Assembly (NCBI RefSeq): GCF_030124325.1
Contig: NZ_JASKLR010000025.1
Span: forward strand, 3,920-56,728
From: Sinorhizobium sp. 8-89
GTDB lineage: Bacteria; Pseudomonadota; Alphaproteobacteria; Rhizobiales; Rhizobiaceae
Direction: 5' to 3'
Length of the DNA stretch: 52,809 nt
A program made the position numbers and the translations under genes. Shown here piece after piece: positions 17,449-25,393 of this stretch. The notes beneath the pieces were generated by a model. That model did not search any database. It worked only from the letters and a program-made list of their open reading frames with translations, and was not told the origin of the DNA. Each line of letters starts with the position of its first letter. The stretch's first letter is position 1.

Positions 17449-18477
17449 TCAGTCCATCCGAAGGATGATCTTGCCGAAGACCTGCCGCGATTCCATCCGC
17501 TCCAAGGCACGATCGATATCATTGAAGCCGACTTCGGTATCGATCACCGGATGCACGAGGCCGCGGCCCATCTTCTGCATCGCATTCGCCATGTTTTCCA
17601 TGCGGCAGCCGAAGGAGCCGAGCAGCTTCAGTTGCTGCTGGAAGAGCATCATCAGGTTCATGTCGGTCGATACGCCGGAGGTGGAGCCGCAGGTGACGAG
17701 ACGCCCTCCCCGCTTCATCGACAGCATGGAGCCTGCCCAGGTGTCCTTCCCGACATGTTCGAAAACGACGTCGACGCCCTTCTTCTTGGTGAGCTTGCGC
17801 ACCACGCCCTCGAAGCGGTCGGTGCGGTAGTTGATGACATGATCGGCGCCGAGCGCCTTTGCCCTCTCGATCTTGTCGTCCGAGCCGACAGTCGTGATCA
17901 CCGTGCAGCCGATCTTCTTGGCAAGCTGGATCGCGGCCGTGCCGATGCCGGAACCGCCGGCATGGACGAGGATCGTTTCGCCGGGTTCGAGCTTGGCGTT
18001 GTCGAAGAGCATGTGTTCGACCGTGCCGAACGTGACGGGTGCCAGCGCAGCACCGACAGCGTCGACGCCCGGAGGCGCGGGAACGAGCAGGCGCGCCGGG
18101 AGGTTCACCAGTTCCTGCGCGAAACCGTCGAGGTGGAAGCCGTGCACGCCGCCCACATGTTCGCAGAGATTGTCGCGACCCTCGCGGCAGGGGCGGCAGA
18201 GCCCGCAGGTACGCGCGCCGTAGATCGAGACGAGTTGGCCGGGCAGGACATTGGCGACGCCTGGGCCGATGCTCTCGACCACGCCGGACGCTTCCGCGCC
18301 GATCACCAGCGGCATCTTGCGCTTGGCAAAGGCCATGCCGCGCCAGCCCCAAACGTCGATATGGTTGAGCGCGACGGCCTTGACGCGGAGCGTGACTTCA
18401 CCGGGACCCGGCGTTTCCGGCTCCGGAAGGTCGGTGATTTCAAGCTTGCGGTCATCGAGCAGTTGCAGGGCGCGCAT
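17449..18477 (-). CDS. Zinc-type alcohol dehydrogenase/quinone oxidoreductase of the acpXL cluster
   Basis: A 342-residue MDR-superfamily oxidoreductase. The catalytic-domain segment MPLVIGAEASGVVESIG and the structural-zinc loop RTCGLCRPCREGRDNLCE (about residues 92-110) are clear, followed by the nucleotide-binding motif VHAGGSGIGTAAIQLAKKIG (about 172). In rhizobia this gene sits invariably between fabF2XL and lpxXL. It has been proposed to take part in making or modifying the very-long-chain hydroxy fatty acid, but the reaction has not been pinned down from sequence. The ATG follows AAGGAAAG. Confidence 0.88.
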   Translation of the reverse strand: MRALQLLDDRKLEITDLPEPETPGPGEVTLRVKAVALNHIDVWGWRGMAFAKRKMPLVIGAEASGVVESIGPGVANVLPGQLVSIYGARTCGLCRPCREGRDNLCEHVGGVHGFHLDGFAQELVNLPARLLVPAPPGVDAVGAALAPVTFGTVEHMLFDNAKLEPGETILVHAGGSGIGTAAIQLAKKIGCTVITTVGSDDKIERAKALGADHVINYRTDRFEGVVRKLTKKKGVDVVFEHVGKDTWAGSMLSMKRGGRLVTCGSTSGVSTDMNLMMLFQQQLKLLGSFGCRMENMANAMQKMGRGLVHPVIDTEVGFNDIDRALERMESRQVFGKIILRMD

Positions 18478-18580
18478 GGTCTTTCCTTTGAATATTCGGA
18501 TCGCCGAAGGGCGGGGTCGTGCCGACTCTCAGGGCATATACACGTGTTGTGAGTGTGTCGCTATGCCGGTGGCGGCGCTG

Positions 18581-18615
18581 TACCCCCCTCTGACCGGCAG
18601 GCCAGAGGGGGGGTA
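18581..18615 (-). other. Strong GC hairpin between fabF2 and adh genes
   Basis: TACCCCCCTCTG (18581-18592) pairs with CAGAGGGGGGGTA (18603-18615) around a 10-base loop, with one bulged G. No T-run follows in the direction of transcription. It may be a processing or attenuation signal splitting acpXL-fabF2 from adh-lpxXL. Confidence 0.5.
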
Positions 18616-18630
18616 GCGCTTGCGCCATCC

Positions 18631-19914
18631 TCAAGCCGGCTCCGCCGCCATGACAAGGCTGGCGTTCTGACCGCCGAAGCCGAAGGAGTTCGACAACACG
18701 GCAGTGACCTGCTGGCTGCGCTTCACGTTCGGCACCACGTCGAGAACAATCGCCGGGTCGGGGTTCTGGTAGTTGATGGTCGGCGGCAGCGTCCCGGTCA
18801 GCATCGTCTGGAGCGAGAAGACCGCCTCGACCGCGCCTGCGGCCGTCAGCGTATGGCCGATCATCGACTTGTTCGACGAAACCGGAATGGTCGGCAGGCG
18901 CTCGCCGAAGACGGACGACATCGACAGATATTCCATCTTGTCGTTCTCCGGCGTCGAGGTGCCGTGGGCATTGATGTAGCCGATGCCCGTCTCGTCGATG
19001 CCGGCGTCCTCGAGCGCGGCACGGATCGTCGCGATGGCGGGGCCGCCATCCGGCGACGAGCGCGTGCGGTGGAAAAGGTCTGCCTTTTCGCCGCAGCCCT
19101 TGAGGATGCCGTAGATGCGCGCGCCCCGGGCAACCGCCGCCTCCAGCGATTCAAGCACCAGCGTCGCAGCGCCTTCCGCGATGACGAAGCCGTCGCGGTC
19201 CTTGGTGAAGGGCTTCGAAGCCTTCTCGGGCGGGTCGTTCTGGGTCGAGAGGGCGGACAGCAGCGAGAAGCGTATCAGCGCCTCGGCACTGACCGAGCCG
19301 TCCGTTGCGACCGTCAGTGCCCGATCGGTGCGGCCCTGACGGATCGCCTCGATGCCGAGCTGGATCGCGGTGGCGCCGGAAGCGCAGGCCGTCGAAAGCG
19401 TGACCGGCAGGCCGCGCGTGCCGAAGCGGTCGGCAAGCCGTTCCGAGATCGAACCGAAGAGCACCGCCTCGTGAAACACCGGATCCGCCTTCTGCCGCAT
19501 CGCAGCAAGGAAGCGGTTATAGGCGTCGCCCGGCCGCTCGGACGGCGGCGAACGGTCGGCAAGCTCGAAGCGTGCGCTCCATTCCGGCTCGATCGGCGGG
19601 GCGGCCAGGAACAACGGACCGTTGAAATCACCGGAAAGACCGGCCTGCGCCAGCGCCTCCAGTGTCGTTTCGCGCGCCATCGCATAGGAGCGCTCGACCG
19701 CATTTTCCGCCGGCAGTTCGATGAAATCGACGGTGCCGCTGATGCGGGTCGAAAGTCCCTCGGTCGGGAAGCGGGTGATCTTGTGGATGCCGGAAACGCC
19801 GCCGGTCAGCGCCGCCCAGTTGTCTTCGAGACCCTGGCCCAGCGAGGTGATGACGCCCATGCCGGTCACGGCGACGATCGGGCGGCCGAGATGATCCGTA
19901 TATGCCTTGCTCAT
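18631..19914 (-). CDS. fabF2: Beta-ketoacyl-ACP synthase, catalytic subunit of the acpXL system
   Basis: Condensing enzyme of 427 residues used for very-long-chain fatty acid elongation on AcpXL. The thiolase-fold catalytic triad is intact. The nucleophile is in VTLSTACASGATAIQ (about residue 180), the first His in INAHGTSTPENDKMEYL (about 320) and the second, with the Lys, in NKSMIGHTLTAAGAVEA (about 355). The N-terminus VAVTGMGVITSLGQG is typical of FabF. It is 13 bases downstream of a paralog that lacks the cysteine, so the two probably act as a pair. Confidence 0.93.
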   Translation of the reverse strand: MSKAYTDHLGRPIVAVTGMGVITSLGQGLEDNWAALTGGVSGIHKITRFPTEGLSTRISGTVDFIELPAENAVERSYAMARETTLEALAQAGLSGDFNGPLFLAAPPIEPEWSARFELADRSPPSERPGDAYNRFLAAMRQKADPVFHEAVLFGSISERLADRFGTRGLPVTLSTACASGATAIQLGIEAIRQGRTDRALTVATDGSVSAEALIRFSLLSALSTQNDPPEKASKPFTKDRDGFVIAEGAATLVLESLEAAVARGARIYGILKGCGEKADLFHRTRSSPDGGPAIATIRAALEDAGIDETGIGYINAHGTSTPENDKMEYLSMSSVFGERLPTIPVSSNKSMIGHTLTAAGAVEAVFSLQTMLTGTLPPTINYQNPDPAIVLDVVPNVKRSQQVTAVLSNSFGFGGQNASLVMAAEPA

Positions 19915-19927
19915 GGTTCGAGCCCCC

Positions 19928-21130
19928 TTATTCCGCTGAAAGCACGGCGATGCCTTCGCCGCGGGCGTGGCCGATGGTCGTCACGATCGCCGTCTTTGCC
20001 GGCGCCGTCATCGCGGCCTCCGCCTCGGGATCGAAGGGCGGAACCGTTGCGGCATGGCCGAGAGAGAGCGCCGCGAGCGCCAGCCCCACCGGAAACTGCG
20101 CCTCGATGCCGTGTCCGACGATACCGCCATAGGCGCGAACGGGCCGGTAGGCGAGCTTCGTTTCGAGAAACGCCTTCTCGCGGCGGGCGAGATCGTGGAA
20201 GCCGCTGGTGCCGGAAAAGACGACGCTCGACTGCGGCTCGAAGGCCGCTGCCGGTGCCGCGAGATCGGCAAGACGTGCCTCCAGCCGCCCATCCTGACGG
20301 CTGCCGCGATCGCCGCCGATCGCCTCGATCGAGGCATAGATGCGGGCGCCGCGCGCCTCGGCATATTGGCGCGATTCGAGAACAAGGAAGGCGCCAACGG
20401 AACCGAGGATCAATCCGCCGCCATCCTCAGGCTTGCGTGACCAGATCGGGTGCCAGTCGCCGAGGGCATGGCCCTGGATGGCTTCGATCAGCAGTATGAT
20501 GTCCATGCGCTCGGCCGAAAACGCGCCGCCGACGAGCGTGTGGCTCGACTGGCCGGCCTTGATGCGGGCGAAGGCAGTTTCGAAGGCGGAAATGCCGGCC
20601 GCCTCCTCGCCCATGAAGGTGCGCGACGAGCCGGTCACCTTGTGGACGATGGAAATATTGCCGGCGAGCAGGTTGGAAAGCTGCGCAAGAAAGAGCGTCG
20701 GACGCAACTCCGTCGTCAGCTTCTCGTTCAGGAGCTGCTCCCGATCGTTGCGCTTCAGGCCCTCGTCGACGATCAGCGAATCGACGTTGATGTCGCGCTC
20801 GCCGCCGCCGGCGGCCACGATCATGTCCATGCTGCCGCAGGCTTCGAGATTGTCTTTCAGGCCCGCATCATCGAGTGCCAGGCCGGCGGCAAAGACGCCA
20901 AGGCGTTGCCAGTTCTCCATCTGCCGCTGGTCGCCACGTTTGGCGATCTGCTGCGACCAGTCGATCTCCGGCAGCGGATGCACCGGATAAGGGGCGAAGC
21001 GTTCCGTCTCGATGCGCGCCTTCGGCGGCTCGGCGGCGCTCAAGAGTGCGACATGCGGCTCAACACCGACGCCCTGGCTCGTCACGATACCGACGCCGGT
21101 GATCACCACGTCGTTTGCGGATTTCGTCAT
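19928..21130 (-). CDS. fabF1: Beta-ketoacyl synthase-like subunit lacking the active-site cysteine
   Basis: A 400-residue KAS-fold protein. ATG 21130 (MTKSANDVVITGVGIVTSQG) is chosen over the longer frame to 21253, which runs through fabZ. Where FabF has its nucleophilic Cys, this protein reads VTGSSRTFMGEEAAG; no cysteine occurs at the site, while a glycine/histidine loop persists in GGIVGHGIEAQFPVG. This resembles chain-length-factor (KS-beta) subunits of type II polyketide synthases. It follows fabZ by 2 bases and precedes fabF2 by 13, so a heterodimer with FabF2 is a reasonable inference. It is conserved in rhizobial acpXL clusters. Confidence 0.9.
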   Translation of the reverse strand: MTKSANDVVITGVGIVTSQGVGVEPHVALLSAAEPPKARIETERFAPYPVHPLPEIDWSQQIAKRGDQRQMENWQRLGVFAAGLALDDAGLKDNLEACGSMDMIVAAGGGERDINVDSLIVDEGLKRNDREQLLNEKLTTELRPTLFLAQLSNLLAGNISIVHKVTGSSRTFMGEEAAGISAFETAFARIKAGQSSHTLVGGAFSAERMDIILLIEAIQGHALGDWHPIWSRKPEDGGGLILGSVGAFLVLESRQYAEARGARIYASIEAIGGDRGSRQDGRLEARLADLAAPAAAFEPQSSVVFSGTSGFHDLARREKAFLETKLAYRPVRAYGGIVGHGIEAQFPVGLALAALSLGHAATVPPFDPEAEAAMTAPAKTAIVTTIGHARGEGIAVLSAE

Positions 21131-21132
21131 CT

Positions 21133-21609
21133 TCAGTTCTCCGAACCGGCCGTCGCGGCCATCAGTCCCAGTTCCTCGGCGCGCTTTCGGACGATATCGC
21201 CGAGCGGCACCTGGTCGAACGGCATCGTCCTCAGCTTCAGCTGGGCATCGCATATCTTCTTGCCGCCCGAGGTGATCTTCGCCTTTGTTACGGCAAAGCC
21301 GGATCCTTCATGCTCCAGCAGCGCCTCGATCTCAAGCTCGGTGGAAGGCTCTACAAAGGTGCGCATCTTGGCGCCGTCGACCGACATCAGGAAGGGCATC
21401 GCCGCAAATTTCGTCGCGGCAAGCACGAGGAAACCCGAGGCCTGCGCCATCGTCTCGATCAGGAGCACGCCTGGAACCAAGGGATAACCCGGAAAATGTC
21501 CCTCGAACACGGGGCTCTTTTCCGGAACGACGGACCGTGCCGTCAGGCGACCCGCCGCGAGATCGACCGTTTCGACGCGGTCGATCATCTGGAAGTATTC
21601 AAGGAGCAT
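21133..21609 (-). CDS. fabZ: 3-hydroxyacyl-ACP dehydratase of the acpXL system
   Basis: Hot-dog-fold dehydratase of 158 residues. The active-site helix region FEGHFPGYPLVPGVLLIETM (about residues 36-55), including the catalytic His in GHFPG, matches FabZ. The C-terminal part after residue 130 is longer than in housekeeping FabZ. It is the second gene of acpXL-fabZ-fabF1-fabF2 and probably serves elongation of the C28 acyl chain. A 224-base gap with a strong hairpin separates it from acpXL. The start at 21609 has no rival nearby. Confidence 0.92.
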   Translation of the reverse strand: MLLEYFQMIDRVETVDLAAGRLTARSVVPEKSPVFEGHFPGYPLVPGVLLIETMAQASGFLVLAATKFAAMPFLMSVDGAKMRTFVEPSTELEIEALLEHEGSGFAVTKAKITSGGKKICDAQLKLRTMPFDQVPLGDIVRKRAEELGLMAATAGSEN

Positions 21610-21735
21610 GAAGGCTGACCCCCGTTGGTTTCGGGCTCAAGTAAAAACGCCGATGCCGCCTGTCAAGCGCGGGACGCGACAGGCGGCATCGGGAAACGGA
21701 ACGAACCGCGTCAGTGGAAGGTCTGTCAGGCTTTA

Positions 21736-21780
21736 GATCACGTGATTTTGGTTTGAAAAACCAAAATCATAAACGTGATC
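21736..21780. other. Long hairpin between acpXL and fabZ
   Basis: GATTTTGGTTT (21744-21754) pairs perfectly with AAACCAAAATC (21758-21768) over a 3-base loop, and an outer ATCACGT/ACGTGAT arm extends it. It lies in the 224-base gap downstream of acpXL on the minus strand. A role as attenuator or mRNA 3'-end stabiliser for acpXL would fit the higher demand for carrier protein. Confidence 0.6.
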
Positions 21781-21833
21781 GATTCCAACAAAGTAAAGCG
21801 GGATGCGGGCGGAAACCCGCTTCACACCTTTCC

Positions 21834-22121
21834 TCATCCCGCTTTGGCAGCCCGAAGTTCATCGATTTTCGCACAGAGGTTCTTCAGCACGAAGTATTCC
21901 TCGGTCGACACCTTGCCTTCGTTGACCTCCTGGGTCCACTGCTCGAGCGGGATCTTGATCCCGAATTCCTTGTCGATCGCAAAAACGATGTCGAGGAAGT
22001 CCAAGCTGTCGATGCCGAGATCATCGATCGTGTGGCTTTCCGGCTTGATCGTCTCGCGATCGATCTCGCTGGTTTCCGCAATAATATCGGCGACCTTGTC
22101 GAATGTTGCTGTCACGCGCAT
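21834..22121 (-). CDS. acpXL: Acyl carrier protein for very-long-chain lipid A fatty acid
   Basis: A 95-residue acidic helical carrier protein. The phosphopantetheine attachment serine is in [18 protein letters not shown] (about residue 38). It is longer than housekeeping AcpP, and the C-terminal [20 protein letters not shown] tail is characteristic of AcpXL. In rhizobia AcpXL carries the 27-hydroxyoctacosanoyl chain placed on lipid A by LpxXL. It is the first gene of the cluster, downstream of the hemN terminator, so its promoter should lie in 22122-22160. Confidence 0.96.
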   Translation of the reverse strand: MRVTATFDKVADIIAETSEIDRETIKPESHTIDDLGIDSLDFLDIVFAIDKEFGIKIPLEQWTQEVNEGKVSTEEYFVLKNLCAKIDELRAAKAG

Positions 22122-22149
22122 ACCTCATGAAAATCGAGTCTTGGCGATC

Positions 22150-22199
22150 CCTATAGAAAAATGCACGGCAAAAGCCAATGCCTCTTGGCTTTTGCCGTG
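22150..22199 (-). terminator. Rho-independent terminator of hemN
   Basis: A perfect 15-base stem (22164-22178 with 22185-22199) with a 6-base loop, followed on the minus strand by CATTTTTCT. It lies 33 bases after the hemN stop and insulates acpXL from hemN transcription. Confidence 0.85.
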
Positions 22200-22232
22200 G
22201 TGATTGCCGTGGCGATTAAAAAAACGGTGTTG

Positions 22233-23582
22233 CTAAACGGCGACCGAATGCCGGCCGCGCCCGTTCGAAAGATGAGCGTCGAAGACGGCGGCGACCGAGC
22301 GGGCGACGGGCCTCCCGCGCGCCGTGAGCTTGAAGACGCCAGCCTCGATCGTCGAGAGGCCATCGGTGTCGCGCGCACGGAAGAGCCGTGCCTCGTCGAT
22401 GACTGATGCGGCGAGCGCCGGGAATTCCGCTTCGATGCGAGCGAAGGAGAAGCCGAACTCGCACATGACGAGAGCGATCACCCGCGCCCGCAGCCGATCC
22501 TCCGGCGTCAGGGTGTAGCCGCGAATAGCCGCAAGGCCGCCCTGCTCTACCCGGCGCAGATATTCACCGGTCGCCGGCATGTTCTGCACGTAACCCTGGC
22601 GGAACTGGCCGATCGCCGAAGCGCCGAGACCAATCAGGGTTTCAGCACTGTCGTCGGTGTAGCCCTGGAAATTCCGCCGCAACCGCCCTTCCCGGCTGGC
22701 AACGGCGAGCCTGTCGGAGGAACGCGCGAAATGGTCGATGCCAATCGCCTCGTAGCCGGCGGCGACGAGCATCTCCGCTGCCCGCGCCATCTGGGCGTAG
22801 CGCGCGAGTACGTCCGGCAGGCTCTCTTCCGGGATCATCTGCTGATGCTTCTTCATCCACGGCACATGGGCATAGCCGAACAGTGCGACCCGATCGGGGC
22901 CGAGAGACAACACTGCCTCGATGGTCCGCTCGAGCGTCGCCATCGTTTGATGTGGCAGACCGTAGAGCACATCGCAATTGACGGAACGCACGCCGCGCGC
23001 CCGCGACGCCTCGATCGCATTGCGCGTCTGCTCGTAGGTCTGGATGCGATTGATGGCCTTCTGCACGACCGGATCGAAATCCTGGATGCCGAAGCTCGCC
23101 CGGGTCATGCCGATCGCCGCCAGCGCATCGTGGCGCGCCTCGTCGAGATCGTTGGGATCCATCTCGACGCTAATCTCGCAATCCTCGGCAAAGGTGAAAT
23201 GCCGCGAGAACCGGTTCTTCAGCGCGATAAGATCACCAGGTCGCACGAGTGTCGGCGAACCGCCGCCGAGATGCAGCGCGGTCACGCGTGCGCTCGACGT
23301 TACCCGGTTACCGACAGCCTCGATCTCCTGGTGGAGGCCCGCCAGATAGGCGGCCACGGGTTCGTAGCGCAGCGTCTGCTTCGTATGGCAGGCGCAGAAC
23401 CAACAGAGGCGGTCGCAATAGGGAATATGCGCGTAGAGCGACAGGCTGTCGCTCTCGCCGATCGCACCGAGCCAGCTCTCGTATTCCGCGTTGCCGATTT
23501 CTCCGGAGAAGTGCGGCGCGGTTGGGTAGCTGGTGTAGCGCGGCACCGCCGCCGCATATTTCAGAACGAGTGCGTCTTCCAT
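22233..23582 (-). CDS. hemN: Oxygen-independent coproporphyrinogen III dehydrogenase
   Basis: Radical-SAM enzyme making protoporphyrinogen IX when O2 is scarce. The 449-residue product has the radical-SAM cluster motif in YCDRLCWFCACHTKQ (C-X3-C-X2-C, about residue 56), the glycine-rich LHLGGGSPTLV (about 105) and the HemN blocks ISVEMDPNDL, ASFGIQDFDPVVQKAINR and NFQGYTDDSAETLIGLG. The ATG at 23582 gives the normal length; the open frame continues upstream to 24029 but crosses the FNR box and overlaps fnrN, so it is rejected. FnrN control through the box at 23635 is likely. Confidence 0.97.
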   Translation of the reverse strand: MEDALVLKYAAAVPRYTSYPTAPHFSGEIGNAEYESWLGAIGESDSLSLYAHIPYCDRLCWFCACHTKQTLRYEPVAAYLAGLHQEIEAVGNRVTSSARVTALHLGGGSPTLVRPGDLIALKNRFSRHFTFAEDCEISVEMDPNDLDEARHDALAAIGMTRASFGIQDFDPVVQKAINRIQTYEQTRNAIEASRARGVRSVNCDVLYGLPHQTMATLERTIEAVLSLGPDRVALFGYAHVPWMKKHQQMIPEESLPDVLARYAQMARAAEMLVAAGYEAIGIDHFARSSDRLAVASREGRLRRNFQGYTDDSAETLIGLGASAIGQFRQGYVQNMPATGEYLRRVEQGGLAAIRGYTLTPEDRLRARVIALVMCEFGFSFARIEAEFPALAASVIDEARLFRARDTDGLSTIEAGVFKLTARGRPVARSVAAVFDAHLSNGRGRHSVAV

Positions 23583-23634
23583 CTTTCTCTCCAAGAAGGT
23601 GAAGGAGAGATAAGCGAGAGTGGCGCGGCCGCCT

Positions 23635-23648
23635 TTGATTTTGATCAA
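23635..23648. promoter_or_regulatory. FNR/FixK box upstream of hemN
   Basis: TTGATTTTGATCAA matches TTGAT-N4-ATCAA perfectly. Its centre is about 59 bases upstream of the hemN start, compatible with a class II position at -41.5. It also lies in the hemN-fnrN divergent region and could mediate fnrN autoregulation. Confidence 0.92.
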
Positions 23649-23829
23649 GTAAGCCGCGAACTTCGAAAAATTGACACTTCGCAATTTCATCTGAGACATA
23701 GTTTCGCGGTTCCGGAACTGGCACCTGTCAACTCTTGATTTGAGAACTTCAATCCTCTTTGGTTCCTTCAGCGCCGCGCGTCTTATCAAACGCGCAAAGG
23801 ACGCTGTTACACAGTGGGGCACGGAAGAA

Positions 23830-24567
23830 TTGCAAATCGTCAGCGAACATAGCCGCAAGGACATCCATAATTCGGACATCCCGGTCGTCTGCGTTGCATG
23901 CGAGGCGCGCCACGGCGGCGTGTGCAGTACACTCACGCCAAGCCAACTCACCGAACTCAGCCGCCATTCGACCCGCCGACGCATCGATCCGGGCAGGGAG
24001 ATGGTCGGCCAGGGCGAAGCGACCAACAATTATGCGAACATCATTCGCGGCGTGGTGAAGCTGAGCAAGATGCTCTCCGACGGTCGCCAGCAGATCGTCG
24101 GCCTGCAGTTCGCACCCGACTTCATGGGCAGGCCCTTCACTCGCGAGAGCGCATTGAGCGCGGAAGCGGCAACCGGCATCGATATCTGCGCCTTCCCGCG
24201 CGCCGTCGTCGAGCGGCTGGTCGCGGAGGCGCCCGGGCTGGAACATCGGTTGCACGAGCAGGCTCTAAAGGAACTCGACGAAGCACGCGACTGGATGCTG
24301 ACGCTCGGACGCAAGACCGCGCAGGAAAAGGTCGCGAGCTTCCTCTACCTCATCGCCACGCACATCGATCCGGAGCATGGCGATGCAACCGAGTTCGACC
24401 TGCCGCTGTCGCGCGCCGATATCGCCGACTACCTCGGTCTCACCATCGAAACGGTAAGCCGTCAGATCACGAAGCTGCGCAAGGACGGCGTGATCCGCGT
24501 CGAGAACAGCCGCCGGGTCATAGTGCCCGACGTCGACCGACTGATGCGCTTCGCCGGTATGGATTGA
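23830..24567 (+). CDS. fnrN: Oxygen-sensing Crp/Fnr regulator, FnrN type
   Basis: Microaerobic activator with an Fe-S sensing N-terminus. The cysteine cluster CVACEARHGGVC (C-X2-C-X7-C) precedes the cyclic-nucleotide-like fold, where another ligand may lie. The dimerisation helix and C-terminal HTH follow, with LPLSRADIADYLGLTIETVS and RQITKLRKDGVIRV; the recognition helix ETVSRQITKL has the E-xx-SR pattern that reads TTGAT half-sites. No ATG precedes the cysteines. TTG at 23830 gives 245 residues, near the usual FnrN size; TTG at 23740 is an alternative adding 30 residues. It is divergent from hemN and probably controls hemN, ccoNOQP and the hemerythrin gene. Confidence 0.93.
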   Translation: MQIVSEHSRKDIHNSDIPVVCVACEARHGGVCSTLTPSQLTELSRHSTRRRIDPGREMVGQGEATNNYANIIRGVVKLSKMLSDGRQQIVGLQFAPDFMGRPFTRESALSAEAATGIDICAFPRAVVERLVAEAPGLEHRLHEQALKELDEARDWMLTLGRKTAQEKVASFLYLIATHIDPEHGDATEFDLPLSRADIADYLGLTIETVSRQITKLRKDGVIRVENSRRVIVPDVDRLMRFAGMD

Positions 24568-24599
24568 CAGCACGGTGCGTTGCACCGCGAATCGAAGTT

Positions 24600-25352
24600 C
24601 TATTTGAAGCTGCCTTCCACGGCCAAGCGCGGATCGTCGAGAAGGATCGCGTCCGGTGCGATCTGTCGTAGCCGTTCAAGCCCTTCCCGATCGACCAAGC
24701 CGACGGGAAACGGCGGGTACTCGGCACGAGGGACCATCCGCGGCTGACCAACCATCACGGCAAGCCGCATGCCGGCGTTACGCACGGTGGCAGCACGTTC
24801 GGCGGTCGCATCGCGCTGCCACAGCCTGAACCAGCTTGCACCCGCTCGCCGCGCCTCTGGTGCGGAGTCCGGCTGTTCCAGGAAAGCAAGAACAGCGATA
24901 TCTGCCACGATGTCTTGCGCGGCACCGATAAGTCCGATGTCACGCAATCCAAGCAGAGTTCGCTCGACCGCGTCCATGAGCACGATTTCGCCGATGGTTT
25001 GCGAAAGAAGCCGTTCCTCCGTCAGCTTGACGTCGAGCAGAATGCCCAACGGATGAGAGGCAGCAAGGGCATCCCTTAATGTCATTACCGACGGCAGCAG
25101 GCTGCGGAGGGTTGCCAGATCGAGCTCGGCCACTGCACGCGCGTCACCGCACAGCCGCCGAAGATCGGCATCGTGCATGCAGACAAGGGCTCCATCGCTT
25201 GTCCGGCGGACATCCGTCTCGATGGCATCGGCGCCGGCCGCCGCTGCCGCCTTGAGAGCGCCGACGGTATTTTCAGTGGCGAGAGCCCCACCGGCGCGAT
25301 GAGCGATGATGAGCGGCTGGCGTTTGGATGTCTCGTTCCACAATGAGGTCAT
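24600..25352 (-). CDS. Glycerophosphodiester phosphodiesterase family protein
   Basis: TIM-barrel phosphodiesterase of 250 residues. The catalytic HR-E-x-D-H set is visible as IIAHRAGGALATENTVGAL (His/Arg), ADAIETDVRRTSDG (Glu, Asp) and LVCMHDADLRRL (His). The ATG at 25352 (MTSLWNETSKRQPLI) is preferred over the frame extending to 25451, which would overlap cobD. It is encoded 41 bases downstream of cobD on the same strand and may be the last gene of the cobE-A-B-C-D transcript; no role in B12 synthesis is known for the family. Confidence 0.87.
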   Translation of the reverse strand: MTSLWNETSKRQPLIIAHRAGGALATENTVGALKAAAAAGADAIETDVRRTSDGALVCMHDADLRRLCGDARAVAELDLATLRSLLPSVMTLRDALAASHPLGILLDVKLTEERLLSQTIGEIVLMDAVERTLLGLRDIGLIGAAQDIVADIAVLAFLEQPDSAPEARRAGASWFRLWQRDATAERAATVRNAGMRLAVMVGQPRMVPRAEYPPFPVGLVDREGLERLRQIAPDAILLDDPRLAVEGSFK

Positions 25353-25393
25353 CACATCTGATATACCGGGGATCAGACAAAAACAGAAGAAAT

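Noticed and set aside
18553..20499. 648-codon plus-strand frame over fabF2 and fabF1
   Set aside because: Antisense to two ketosynthase genes with intact motifs; no features of its own.
23660..23760. Second FNR box closer to fnrN
   Set aside because: TTGACACTTCGCAA and TTGATTTGAGAACTTCAA were considered; the first misses key bases of the right half-site and the second has the wrong spacer.
24571..24588. Short hairpin CGGTGC-GTT-GCACCG between fnrN and the GDPD gene as terminator
   Set aside because: A 6-base stem without a T-run on either strand is too weak to call.
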